From: Perkinsus olseni
Taxonomy: Eukaryota; Perkinsozoa; Perkinsida; Perkinsidae
NCBI GenBank assembly: GCA_013115135.1
Contig: JABANP010000090.1
Coordinates: 88,213-152,212, forward strand
Direction: 5' to 3'
Length of the DNA stretch: 64,000 nucleotides
Shown here: positions 22,701 to 34,469 of the stretch, piece after piece
Numbering within the stretch: position 1 is the stretch's first letter
Layout: every line of letters starts with the position of its first letter
Position numbers and translations under genes: made by a program
Notes under the pieces: model-generated
The model's database searches: none
What the model was told of the DNA's origin: nothing
Seen by the model: only the letters and a program-made list of their open reading frames with translations

Positions 22701-24997
22701 TCAAAATCTAGTTTGGTCGCAGATATGGTTAAGACGGGCAGCGTGCGTCGAGCTGTGCTTCTGAGTTCGGCAAGCCGTACCATACCTAACCGAACAAACC
22801 TAGCATTGCAGCCTGCATCCGAGGTCGACCATCACCAGCAGTTCTCGCGGCCTCGGCATCTCTGTGGTAGTTGCTCCTCCGCCAGGCTCTTCCGATACTG
22901 GAAGATACATTGCTTAACCGCCTGGTAGGCGCACTTGGAGCAAACATAATGGTCATTGTAGAAGTCCCGGACTTGGACTTCTCTAGTAGCGCCATCAACT
23001 TCGAATTTAAATTTTGCAGTCTGGTCTCGGGCGAGGACTTCTCGCGTGACGTCCTCGATGCTTTTCCGCGCCCCTTGTAAGTGCTCCTCGAAGGCAGTAG
23101 TTTCAAACACATTCTCACCGAATGCTCGGTAAATAACAACGAAGGCCAGCGGCCTCGAAAATACCATCAGATCCCTCAGTCTCCGTAGATTGGGATCCGA
23201 GGACCACATCTGAGTGGAAGAAGAACCCGGGGAGGGTCCAGCAAGGCCCTGCCCGGATGCACTTAGACACTGTCGGTTGGTGGCTGGCGTGCAGTAGGCC
23301 TGACACATAGGGAATTGGCTGATGACTTGACGAGGCCATCTCACCTTGGTACAGACTGCACAGCGAACGTGCAGGTCGGGTCTATCAGGAACAGCCATTC
23401 TACAAGTATTACAAGATACATGCAGGGCATTCTGGACGCATCGAGACCTAGGGTGAAGCCAAGATACGTGGAGACAGTGCACGGGACAGCTGACCCTGGG
23501 ACAGGATTGATGGCTTGACAGTAGGCGCATCTTGGACCTTGCAGGTGGAAGAGCATACCCATGCCCACTGAGAACGAGTGATGGACAACGGTCACCCCCA
23601 GTGGATGCTACTGGCAAAGTGATACTCCTCTTCGTCCTCCTCGCTGTCGTAAGGGTCTTCATCATCATCATATTCATCGTCATAGTCCGAGTAGGTTACA
23701 TCACTCCGGCCTATCGTTCCCGCTGAGGTAGCCGACCCATGAGCCGCCAACAGGAAGCCACGATTAACCTTGCCCAGATCGTAACTTGCAAAAAACGCAG
23801 TGAGGACGTCTCCAGGGGCGCAAGACACAGCCTCACTCGTTCTTGAGGAGCGTATCCGAGTCGTCTGACTGCTTCTTCTCCTGCTCCGACCGTCTATCTG
23901 TTACAGCAGGAGGCCCTGAAAGCTGACGAAGGGCGGCGCCTGGCCTACCTCGAATTTTTTCGGCCTCCACAAGCTTCTCGGTGAGATTGACCACGGTACG
24001 GTTGGGCTTCACGCTTCTCACTCTCGACCGGCACTGCGGACAGTCAGTGTGCCGCTGCAGCCATTGGCTCAGACAAGACGAGCAAAAGTTATGCAGACAG
24101 TCTAGGACGGATACTGGGCGATACATCAGGTCCTGAGAAGATACCACCCAGAGGTTGATGATGAGAAGATATCATTCAGGTTCACCTGGCAGATCGCACA
24201 GCGGAGTTCCTCAGATATTTCTTCTTCCCCCGGTAGCTCAGAGGAGCTCGAGTCTCTCCGGCGCTTCTGTCCGGACAGCTGAGGAGTAGTAGGCTGACGA
24301 GAGGGTTGGGCTGCTGACGGCGCAGGGCTGGCGCCGAGGACGAGCTGATACCCTAGTATCGGACCTGGCAGGTGTTGCGTGTTAGTACATCTTCAACCTA
24401 AGATTCGTCTCGTGACCCACCTTTGTCCGGCGGAAAAAGGAATATCATTTCGCCATCGGAAATGTGAGACACTCCACTTCGACCAACTTTCCGGCAACTC
24501 TGCAAAGTCCTTCCGACGAACGTTCCACCGCGACTGCGGTTACTGATGATCCATCCTGGGACTGAAGCCATGCAGCACCGGTGTTCAAGAGACGAAGGAG
24601 AGGACCCCTACCTGACTGTCCCGGCAGAGGAGCTCCAATGGACAACTCAAAGTGGAACTTGGAGACCTGAGGGACGTTGACGGTGACCTGAGGGAGAAGG
24701 GCTGGCCTCGTCGTGATCAGCAGGGATCATTCTCACAGCTTTGACGTTATCGCCTCGCTTGGGAGGCCCCCGGCCTACTCTGACGCAGGTCTCGGAGGGG
24801 AACTCGACGTCGAGGAGGATGTGGGGACACAAGGACTTCAACCGCCGACCAGCGGCCATCCTCGATCCAGGGTCTACACCTAACCACGATGGCCCAGCAC
24901 TTGAAGATGGACAGTCGGTCTTACCAGTGGTGGGGTTGTCGAGCGGCTGAAGTGCCGACGAGGAGGAGGAAGGGGCGCTCCCGCCAGGACCAAACAT
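22701..24997 (-). CDS. CHFR: CHFR-type checkpoint E3 ubiquitin ligase (FHA, RING, Cys-rich, PBZ)
   Basis: Exons in order: N-terminal FHA domain (about 24,850-24,420; CVRVGRGPPKRGDN, VSKFHFEL, RGGTFVGRTL, ISDGEMIFL), then a RING finger (about 24,235-23,990). In the RING, LRCAICQ joins DLMYRPVSVLDCLHNFC across a 53-nt intron and HTDCPQCRSRV follows. Next is an acidic stretch, then a Cys-rich region (about 23,590-23,300; LHVSCNTCRMAVPDR). The last exon gives YGTACRTQKHSSTHAARLNH and the terminal ICDQTRF with a stop at 22,701. CX-YG-C-H-H is the poly(ADP-ribose)-binding zinc finger, and the ending closely matches vertebrate CHFR. Known CHFR proteins delay mitosis under stress through ubiquitylation and PAR binding; that role here is inferred from the domain order. 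Confidence 0.88.
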
Positions 24998-25117
24998 AAC
25001 AGACGTAAAGAGGTTGGAAAAATATACGGCCGCGCGGCAAGGCCAGAGACCTGCGGTGCATGAGTCCACTCCGACCCTGCGGCACCCCCGAACGAAAGCA
25101 AATCGGTCTGTGGAGAC

Positions 25118-26231
25118 TCAACCAACATCCTCGGACATGGGTATGGTGATGCATGAACTGCTGCTACTGCTGCTGGCCTCCTTGATAGTATCAACCTCCG
25201 CCCATCGACTCAACTGGGTGGCCACGAGACCCTTCTCGAGACCGGTTCTTTGCGCTATTCCCTGGTTCATCTTCCTTCTCCTCCGTCCACTCTGACCAGA
25301 GGGAGCCGCTGTCTCCGGCCGCTCATCCGCCCTTGTCAGGCACTCAGCGTTCCCGATAGGTGACTCCCGCCTGGGATGGGAGGGACCTCTACCCACTTCC
25401 ACCTCCTCTCCACTACGAGCGCTCAGCCCTCCGACGGCCATGTCCGTCAGGCGGACCTCCGAATCGCTCTGGGCCTCCCTAGCCCGGTGTATGATGCCGT
25501 TGGCCCAGCGTCGTGCATCCGACTTCGCAGCGCTGACCAACCGCCCCAGCTCGATCTTCTCGGCCTTGGCACTGGCCAGGGCTTGCTTCAACAACCTGAG
25601 GGTCGTTCACTGACAGCCACGAACAGACAGCAGCAGGGACTCACCTTACGTCCTCTCTGTCCCTGCCCAACTCCGCCAGGAGCGCTCCTCGGCGACCGAC
25701 TATCTCCCCAACCTGTCTCTCCAAATCTCGGCATTCCTCAGTTATCCTATGCTTTCGATCCAGCAGCAAGCCTCGCTGGTCGAGCGCCTTTTGAAGTTCC
25801 ACTCGGACATTTTTGATGCTTTTCTTGAGTGCCGAAGCTCTGCTTCGCTCCGCTGTAATATCTTGCTTCAATGACAGACACGTCGACCTTGCATTCCTCC
25901 AGTTCAAGTAGGCCAGCTTCTGTCGCTCAGCCTTCGCCCGTCCCAGGGCCTCAACCCCTCCCTGTGGCCCAGACTTTGGATCAGGGTCCTCCTCATTTTC
26001 ATCTTCTCGGACCGCCCTCTGTGGAGCCACGCTGGAGCGTTGACTCTCACGCTTGCTAGTATCTTCCCCGCTGGGCCGACCTCTACCGGGCTTAGCGACA
26101 GCAGCCTCTCGAGCCCTGCGCTCAGCCGCTGCGTCCAGGTCCTCCCCGAGGCTCTTATTGTACTGATCCAAAGCACGGAAGAAAGCCGCTGCTCGTTGGT
26201 CACGCTGTTGAGGGTGGATACTGTGAGCCAT
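25118..26231 (-). CDS. Coiled-coil protein of unknown function
   Basis: Two exons with a short intron near 25,600-25,645. The N-terminal half is charged (Arg, Glu, Ala) with a basic/acidic linker. Residues about 110-230 form a predicted coiled coil (ERSRASALKKSIKNVRVELQ, ECRDLERQVGEIVGRR, then KQALASAKAEKIELGRL). The C-terminus carries a poly-Ser run and ends SEDVG. It sits between the CHFR gene and a truncated CHFR paralogue, all on the minus strand with short gaps. No family recognised. Confidence 0.7.
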
Positions 26232-26316
26232 TCGAAAGTGAAGCTGACTGCTATCTTGACAGGAGGCTGCCGTCCACGACTAACCCAACAGAGTTCGAAG
26301 CAGAATCACCATCACC

Positions 26317-26628
26317 ATGCCCGTCAGCTTGCTTCTTTTGGCTGCAACCCCGATGGCCTACGGTGTAACCAGTATGACCACGCAGCCTCTTCGACATCAA
26401 TTAACAGATACATACGCGGATTATGCTGGGGCTGACGATGGTCCGCAGCGCAGTACCGAGGACGTGGCGAGGAAGTATTGCACGCTGCGTCACCAATGGT
26501 TGGCGTCACATCCCTTCGTGGCGCCCATTTATTCCTGCGCTCGGCGCCAAACACAAAAAATCTGTTTACACAGTGATCTAGAACCGACTAGGGTGCCCCA
26601 CCAAGGGCCCGTCGAGTACTCTCGCTAG
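26317..26628 (+). CDS. Small putative secreted protein
   Basis: A 103-codon plus-strand frame starts with MPVSLLLLAATPMAYG, a good signal peptide, and has four cysteines in the rest. The upstream gene runs the other way and ends its first exon at 26,231, so the two would share a short divergent promoter. No paralogue in the window. Confidence 0.4.
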   Translation: MPVSLLLLAATPMAYGVTSMTTQPLRHQLTDTYADYAGADDGPQRSTEDVARKYCTLRHQWLASHPFVAPIYSCARRQTQKICLHSDLEPTRVPHQGPVEYSR

Positions 26629-27340
26629 GAAAACCGGCGTGAGAGAAAGTACAAGCGCGCCTGAGTTGACCGCGATCCCGTGATCAACGGACCAGATACC
26701 AACTTTCTCAGGCTCGAAGAAAAGAATAACCTACGGCCAGCATAAAATGGCGGCTACAGACGACTTCCCACGAAGATGCTGTTTTCCTATGAGCAAGCGA
26801 CGCCGACGGCCAAGCGAGAATATCCGAACTCAACTTCGATCTGCCGTGGTGAAACAGCTAATCGTCAATTAAGGCATCGTCATATACTTGACGACTTCAC
26901 ATACATCATCATCATATTGATATTAATACGATCCTCCAACCAGACGATCGGCCTGCAAGGAGAGTTCCATTGAAACTGTGGCTGAGTCGGGACCAACTCC
27001 ATGAACGCGATATCAAAAACGACCTTGTCACGCTGAGGAGCTGCAACAACCTCAACTGGGGAACAGGAGCGCTACTCACTGACACTCACTCCTCGCGGTG
27101 GGTAGGTTGCAAATAGGGGTCTTGCATGCAGCACCTACGGGAGTGATGATGACGGCAGTGAGCTGCCGTGGTAGGGAGAGGCTCACTGGGTTGCTGCCGT
27201 GTCAGCGATGACACATGCTACGAATTGTAGCCAGATTGTAACTAGGAGGAGATAACATCAACCACAGACGAGCGAACTATTATTCTCAGCCATACAGGCG
27301 ACATCAAGCCTAGGGCGGCCGTACCACACCGAAGCCGTCC
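26629..27340. other. Intergenic; weak remnant of CHFR exons
   Basis: Near 27,240 the minus strand reads an AG followed by TTACAATCTGG, close to the start of the CHFR exon after the RING (TTACGATCTGG). The frame then degenerates. The rest shows nothing recognisable. Confidence 0.35.
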
Positions 27341-29133
27341 TTACTCGTTGTGCTTCAGGATATCAACATCGTCCGCGGCCTTCCTATCCTCGGCTGTCCT
27401 CTGATCTGAGGGGGAGGAAGAGAGCGTTGTAATCAACCCAGGCAGCCCGAGCTGCAGCACGGAATGCTATCCAACCTACTCCCGGGGCTAGTAGTCTCGT
27501 ATGGAGAAAGAGAAGTTCTACTCGACGAGCAGGGCGCAAGCCGTGGATGAGAACCTCGAGCTCACCTAAGATCTTCTTCTTCGCAGACAGGGCCTCGATG
27601 AGGTTACTGATCCCCAGGTTCGGGCGTATGGCCTCAACACGGGTCCTGCATTGAGGACAGTGGTCGTCCTTCTTCACCCAACACCCTATGCATGACGAAC
27701 AGTAGCAGTGTAGGCACGGCCACACGCTCACTGCGTTGTACATGTAACACTGAAAGAGACAACAGCAACAAGTCCACAGCAGGTCTGTAGGGATCCAGAT
27801 GCTACCTGGCAGACGGCGCACTGCAGGTCCAAGTACGCGCTCTCATCATCGTCATCGTTCGTAACAGCAGCAGGAGGAGAAGGAGGAGAGTCGCCCTCGT
27901 CATCATCAGAATCAACCAGATCGACCACATCAGCTTCCGCTAGTTTTCGTTTCTTCTTCCCTCCCGGCCTCGGTGCGTTATCGAAGGCCGCCATCACCGC
28001 CTGGAACCACTCCTCGTCCACCCCACTCGGCGCCGTAACAGCAGCGGGAGGGGCAGGGAGCATGGCTCGGCGCAGAGCCACCAGAACCGCGCGCAGGGGG
28101 AGCCCTTCGGTAGTGCGAGAAGGAACAGACGATGACGACGACGAAGAGGATGAACGCGACGCTGGAGCTGCTCCCGGCTGCTGCACGCCTGTCCGAAGTT
28201 CGGTAGGAGAAGGGGGTTCAGGTGCTGCCTCGAAGACCGCACGGAAACCGAGATGGGGCGTGTCCGGAGCTGAGCCAGCAAGCCACAGTGGAATATGTCG
28301 ATCACCGTGACGGCTACGATACCGATGACTCCACCTTTCTTCTCTCTCAGGAATATCTTAGCATCGGGCTTCAACCAAGCTGTTGTGGATCGAGACACCG
28401 TTTGTGACAGCCCATCTTCCAGTACAAGACACGGGCTCTCGTCGTACCTCTGGTTCGCGCTGGTCAGCGACCACTGGTCGTCTGAGAACAGCAGTAAACT
28501 CTCCCCCTCGAGACTAAGAGGGATCTTCCTACAGTCAGTGTCTTCTGTTATCTCTGCATCCGGCAATCTCCTAAGGGTAAAATTGACGAGAAGTTTGGTA
28601 GGCAGTATGACCTAACCCATTCCGCAGCAGTGAGCTCTAACTCGGTCTCGAGGAGTGACCTCCTCTCCCCCTTACGCAAAGCACATCGCGGCCCCAAGGC
28701 GGGTTCTTGTTTATGTTCAGTTTCTCCAACCCCACCATCGGAATGCTAGGAATGACATCTGGGGACGAGGGACTCCAACCGGATGAGCTGCCTCCTCGCC
28801 TTTCCGCCTGAGGGTGAGAGAGAGGGTACGGGCAACGTGGTGGCGACAGGCACCTTCCCCGCAACCACCTGCTTGAGGAGGTCGAGGGTTACTTCCCGCC
28901 CCAGGAGAGTTAGCGTTCGCAGCTGGCCGCTGGTTTGGGACTGGTCCCAAGCCTCCTTGCCCCGGTACCAAGCCTCCTTGCGCCGGTGACAACCCTCCTT
29001 GCCCCGGTACCATCCCTCCTTGCCCCGGTACCATCCCTCCTTGCCCCGGTACCAACCCTACTCGTCCTGCTATTAACCCTAATTGCCCTGGTCGGGCTAT
29101 TAGCCCTGGCTGAGGCGACCAGGGATCTGCCAT
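27341..29133 (-). CDS. CHFR-like FHA-RING protein, lacking the Cys-rich and PBZ regions
   Basis: The gene starts MADPWSPQPGLIARPGQ, followed by tandem GQGG[LM]VP repeats. A diverged FHA region follows (about 28,790-28,330; IPMVGLEKLNINKNPPWGRD, then KIPLSLEGESLLLFSDDQW). The RING is split by a 57-nt intron: LQCAVCQ, then CYMYNAVSVWPCLHCYC and DDHCPQCRTRV. After the RING the protein ends DDVDILKHNE, exactly where the neighbouring CHFR gene has a splice donor (TLLKNE). A GTAAGG donor overlaps this stop, so a further exon is possible, but none with the Cys-rich or PBZ motif is visible. It looks like a tandem duplicate that lost its PAR-binding end. Confidence 0.7.
28945..29090 (-). repeat. 24-nt tandem repeat in the CHFR-like N-terminus
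   Basis: About five to six copies of a 24-nt unit containing CCTTGCCCCGGTACCA (plus strand). Each adds the eight residues GLVPGQGG or variants. Inner copies are near identical, outer ones decayed, so the number is likely to vary between strains. Confidence 0.75.
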
Positions 29134-29280
29134 TACACTACAGTAGGCGGGTGCTGCAGCTGCTGCTCGTAGCAAGGTAACACTGAACGCAATCACTACC
29201 AAGAGGACAGAGAAACGAACTAAACAAGCGATGGAACAACGGCCTCGTGAAGGTCAATGGTACTCAACTGCAGTATCTTT

Positions 29281-32200
29281 TCAGCCGTCCATGGCGAGCA
29301 AGGCCTCCTTCTCTCGCTGCTTGGCCAGTTGCTTCTTCTCCTTCTTCGACTTCTGCTGCAGCCTCTGCACCCCACTCGCAGCCAGCTTCACGTTACTCAC
29401 ACCGATGGCATCTGACGCTTCCTCGATCGGCACCAACCGTAGAAGGTCCAGGGCGTGGCGGTCGATAGTAGCAGCAGATGGGTCGGCGTCCTCTCCCTCA
29501 GAGGCCTTCGCTGCTGCTGCCGCAGCTCGAGCTGTCCTCAGCTCGCCTTCCACTTGGCTCTGCAGCAACTTGAAGCCCAGCTGCGCCGCCTTGCCCCTCT
29601 TCATTTGCCCAGGGGTAAACTTAACCTTGATCGGTATCTAACACACACTGATGATGATGGTGATACTGATACCATACCCCAGTGGATCCCACCTGCGTCA
29701 TAGCCTGATAAGGAGCACAGACCATGATGGCCCCGAGGACCTCATCCTCCCTCCAGTCGGGCCAGGCTTGCAGCCGATCGAGCGTGTGGGCGATACCACC
29801 ACCAGAGGTGACCTTCGCTCCGCCCTCGTCGTCATCATCATCATCTTCGTCATCGTCATCCTGTCTGCTGGTTTGTGCTTCCCGAGCATGCGGGCATTCG
29901 CTCGCCAGATGGCCCTCTTCACCACACTTGAAACACACGTTCTTGCCAGTCGTGGGCACCTCGACACTCGATGGCTCATCCTAAATCCATCACATGCATG
30001 GATCGACCTAAGATACGCCCTACCACCTCCTCTTCCTGCGACACGTCAGCCGCTGCCTCTTGCTGCCGTTGGCGCTCCTTCTCCTCCTCGACGACCTTCA
30101 CCTCCTTGCTGCCCATCAGCTTCATCCTGATCTCCCTCTCCTCCTCATCCTGGTCGCCGTACTTCTCCTTGATCTTAGCAAGCTTCTTCCGCTGGTGCCG
30201 CGTCAACGGCTTCGACTTTTCCTGCGGGGCCTTGTCAACCCGCTCGCCTTCCTCGGGGCTCTCCTCGTCTCCTCCTGAAGGATCCATCGTCTCAGTCCAC
30301 CTTCACTGCACCACGAAATTAAAGGCATATGAACTTGCAGGAGTGGACGCTGTGTCCTCAGCCGTCCCACCTTGTTTCTGTCCCCCCGACTTTTTCATCT
30401 GCCTTCGTTTGCTGTCGGCTCATCGCAGCTCCCTTCGCATGCTGCTGTCCATTACCCTTCTTGCCCCCCTTCTCCCCTCCGTCAGCCGCCTTCGGATGGA
30501 AGTCAAAGTTCTCAACCACGCCCGGCCCCTCATCGCCCATCTCCTCCGCAGGCCCCACACGACCCTCCCTCTGCTCCTGTTGCTCCAGTAGCTTCTCCCT
30601 CTGAACCCTCTTACTCCGGTACCTACCACCAAAAAATGCCATTCGAACGCCGCCTTCGCTCCGCCTACTTCTCCGCGCTGTCCTCAGTCACCGTCCACAT
30701 GACGCCAAGACCCATCTCCAAACGCCCGGTAGGAGGCAAGAAGTTTTTCTTCCCCCGAATCATAAAACTACCCGTGGAAAGGAACTCGCCTGTCGGCGCC
30801 GTCTTGGACACTTGCTTGGCCCACACCCACCACGCTGATGTGACGATCTTATTATCCCACGCTCGGGACCTGCGATCGAAAATAGACAAACATTTCTAGC
30901 GGAGCGAAGCTAACCTGCATAGGGAATACTGCCCAGCTTCGGCCAATGTTCTCTGCGGAGGTTCGATTCCCCCCTTGGGCATTTTTATAACGACAGTAGC
31001 GGCACCAGCGAGATCAGCATGAACGTAAATATCAGTCGGGGAAAGATACCGTCGCCACAGCAGCTCATTCTGCTGAGCATCTCTACCTACAAACGCAGCA
31101 CACCTGCAGGAACCCGACACCACACTCTAATTCATCTACGATTCCGATACCACTCCTTCCCCAACTTAGCAAACCGGCGGCGGTCACACAAGAGATCTAT
31201 CACCAAAACATATACTCCGAGCCTAGAGGAGATTGCACTCGAAGGAAAGGCAGAGACAGCGGCGGGACAGCGTCTCACCCTCAACCCTTCTTACCAGCCA
31301 ACACCAGCAGCCGATCGCTCGAGATGAACCAGAAAAACTTCTGGAACCAGAACTTCTTCCTTCGCTTCGCTAGCAGTTGCTTCTCCGCACCACCAAGTGC
31401 CGCGGTCTCGTTTCCAGCAGCCTTACCTAACCGAACCAGTAACCTACCCTACCACAACAACAGGCGAGCCGTCACCCTTCAACTTCTTCTCGGCCATCTT
31501 CACAGCCTTCGCCATCTGGCCCTCGGTTTTCCTCACCTTCTCCTGCATACCCTTTCCTCTGTTCATGCAATAGGGCCACGTTAGCCTACCAAAGGCGAGA
31601 AAAAGCTCACAAATTCGCAAAAACTAATTCGCCATCATATTCAATTTCAGAGTTTCCGAGTGTGAATCACCTACTCTAAACCACAGGATAAAATATTAAA
31701 TTGATCATAGTGCGTGGTGATATCAAGGCACTTGAACCCTTCCTATGATTCGACGTCAACGCCTACTCATACTATAACGTCAGCTCCTTCATATGGCAGT
31801 CATATCCAACAGTTATAGTAATGAATCGATTCCTGTGTACTCGGATATGTTCGTCCGAGGACATGTCACTGTGGGAACTACGGGGCTTAAGACCCAAAAT
31901 TCATCTTAAGTTCTTTTCCGATTTTTGCCTAACGGATTTGTATGCACAGTTTTTCACGACTTATTTTCAACTCAGCGAAGGGTATCCCATAACCTGTGCT
32001 GTGCGGTTCGGCCCTCTTCCCCATCTCCCAATGACAAGCCCGAGCAACTCACCTGAGCCGTTCGAGAGAGGTCCAGCCACACTTCCACCGTCGTCGAATT
32101 ATCTCCATGATCATCATCATCGTCGTCATCACCTACCCAACCATCACCGACGGAGAGAAGTGTATAACCAGCACCGCTTACCAGCCGGCTTCTCGAGTAC

Positions 32201-34335
32201 TATAGATATTCTATTGGAGTCCAGCGAGAGCTGCCTAATATGAGTAGCCAACGGATGGCCCCGCTCGCTGCTGCTGCTTGACGGCTATGGCGAGGTCGTC
32301 CCAGCGCAACTACATCAGAGTCTGACCGATGCCTTATTCGAGGCGCAACTACCTTGGCTGCTAGTAATGCATTAACCATCTGAATCGCGGCATCCGCGAT
32401 GTCTGTGTTGGCTTCCAAGGCCACGGCCTGAGAGAAAACAAGAACCCTGCCTTGCACCACTTCGTATGAATTTAATCCTAAGTACCCCATAAATTGGACT
32501 GAAACCCTTCTACAAAATATTCATGGTGATTCGGAGGAGAAAAAAATTTTCTCACAATACAGTTCCACCGATGATGATGCTACAAAGTCTACGTTCATGG
32601 TGCTCTACGTTAAACTCGATATGGCATTACAGTATTTATGGTATTAACAGTCGTAGATTGCCCCCTTAGACTAAGCCCTCACAGCGCCACACCCCCAGAA
32701 GACAACGGACCTGCTCCCACAGTGACTGCTGTTCCTTCTCCAACTGCCCCATCCTACGACTCTGGTCAGCCTTGATGTTCTCAACCTAGTCATAAGGCGT
32801 AAAGACCACCGCCACCTCCACCACCCAGCCCATCACCTTAGACCTCATTTGGCTCTGCTTCTGGACCAACTGGCCCTCCAGCTGTGCACGCATAAGCCTT
32901 GTGTAGTAATCGTCAACACACTCCGTGAAGGAGGGGTACTCCGCCACCGCGGCATCGCCATCGGATGGGCCTGGGACCGGCAATCACAACCATAACGGAT
33001 TCGTGAATACGGAAGTGCCTCTGATCAACAACAGCCACTACTACCATCACTACCTCCCTTAAGCAGCCTCGTGAGCGGAGCGTAGTCCACCACTCTACCC
33101 CTGTTCGCCCTCCTTCAGACCATACCCCTTCACCTCCTTCACAGAAGACACCTCAGCCAGCGCCTCATAGCACCACTTGATGGCCCGCCGAAGGACCTCC
33201 TCTGGCCGCTGCTGTTCCTGACATCAGACCCTCCCCACAACCACCCATCCCACCCCTTCCCTTACCTCCCCCTCCTGCGTGACGCTTCTGACGGCCAAAG
33301 TCGCCATCTGTGGTGACGCGAAGGAGACCAGCCTTATACAAAAGACGAGCACTGCAATAACCCTCATACTCCCCAAACTACCTCAACACAGCCGAGCTGA
33401 TGCCCTTCACGTTCGACTTGCCATCGAGCGCCTTCACCAGCACTTCCTCGCCGATACCCTCAATGTCGCCTTTCTCCACTTCCACACCCTCCTCACCCTT
33501 CTTAGCAGCCAAAGCCATCGGATAAGGCACTGAAATAGAAAAGTTATCAACCCGGTGACACCAAGGAATTTTCGATTCGAAACCTGTAGAATCCACAAGA
33601 ACTCAACGACCATTGTCGTCCGCTCCGAAGAACAAGACAGCTGCTACCCATACCGCCCTATTACGTCCAACTTCCACCTTATCCTCCTCGCTGTAAGCGT
33701 ACCGTCGCAGGAGCATAGTCACCTTGTAGCTGCTGTCCATCACCACAATATTACCCTTAGCATACCTAAAGCACACATACCACACCTTCACCAATTCACC
33801 ATCGGCCTTACATCTCCAGTGCAATTATCACAGCCTTCTCCCCAGCCCCAAACTCCATCAGAATAACCCTATCGGAGCCGATCTGACAACACCCATCCCA
33901 CCACCACCATCAATGCCTCAGCAACCCCACCTGTCGCAGATCGCCCAACCTCTTCCCTCTAAGCAGCTTCCGCAACTTCATCGTCCACGCGCTAGGCAAG
34001 CCAGCCGAACTGCCCCGGTCGTACTCAGTAAGGTTGAACCTCACCCCTGCCTCCAGTACTAAAAACCTGAAAACCCTAGATCAACACCAATGACAGGGTA
34101 GAACAAACTCTAACCATTTATTCTCAGTAGTTTCGTCCGTGTCCTGCGACGCTGTAGCCGAAGTGAACTTAAGGATGTACAACTAAGACGAACAAGGCTC
34201 AGCCCGGCCCACCCCTCTAGGGAACCCTACCTTGTTATTAATATCATAGATATTAGCCACCTTAGCCCCCAGGAGACGAGGTCGGATACTCCGAACCATC
34301 GCCCGGACGTCGATTGAGGTGAAGCGCTGCTTCAT
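29281..34335 (-). CDS. NEMF: NEMF/Rqc2 ribosome quality-control factor
   Basis: Start at 34,335 with [17 protein letters not shown], the NFACT-N signature. Exons continue with [18 protein letters not shown] (about 34,000), [15 protein letters not shown] (33,750), [15 protein letters not shown] (32,930) and [17 protein letters not shown] (32,400). The NFACT-R block is [20 protein letters not shown] (31,060). A charged linker [16 protein letters not shown] (30,165) is followed by a CCHC knuckle [14 protein letters not shown] (29,940). The NFACT-C region has VCAPYQAM (29,715), then [16 protein letters not shown] to the stop at 29,281. The family binds 60S subunits with stalled peptidyl-tRNA, recruits the Listerin ligase and adds C-terminal tails. 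The knuckle is a feature I associate with plant homologues. More than ten short introns. Confidence 0.9.
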
Positions 34336-34469
34336 AGTAGTAAAAATAGCAATTCTTGAAAACAACCAAATGATCCATCCTAAAGCCACTGAACTCAACA
34401 GAAGGCTGTCAGAAACACACCGATACACAAAGGTACGTAATGTTACAGTAGTGGCAGTAGTAGTGAAAA

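Noticed and set aside
29651..30591. Long plus-strand Ser/Pro/Leu-rich frames
   Set aside because: They are antisense to NEMF, and their composition follows from the acidic and Lys-rich coding strand.
30925..30990. Mini tRNA on the plus strand with a 7-bp acceptor-like stem and T-run
   Set aside because: The segment is coding for NEMF on the minus strand ([15 protein letters not shown]); the GGTTCGATTCC word comes from the codons for GIEPP.
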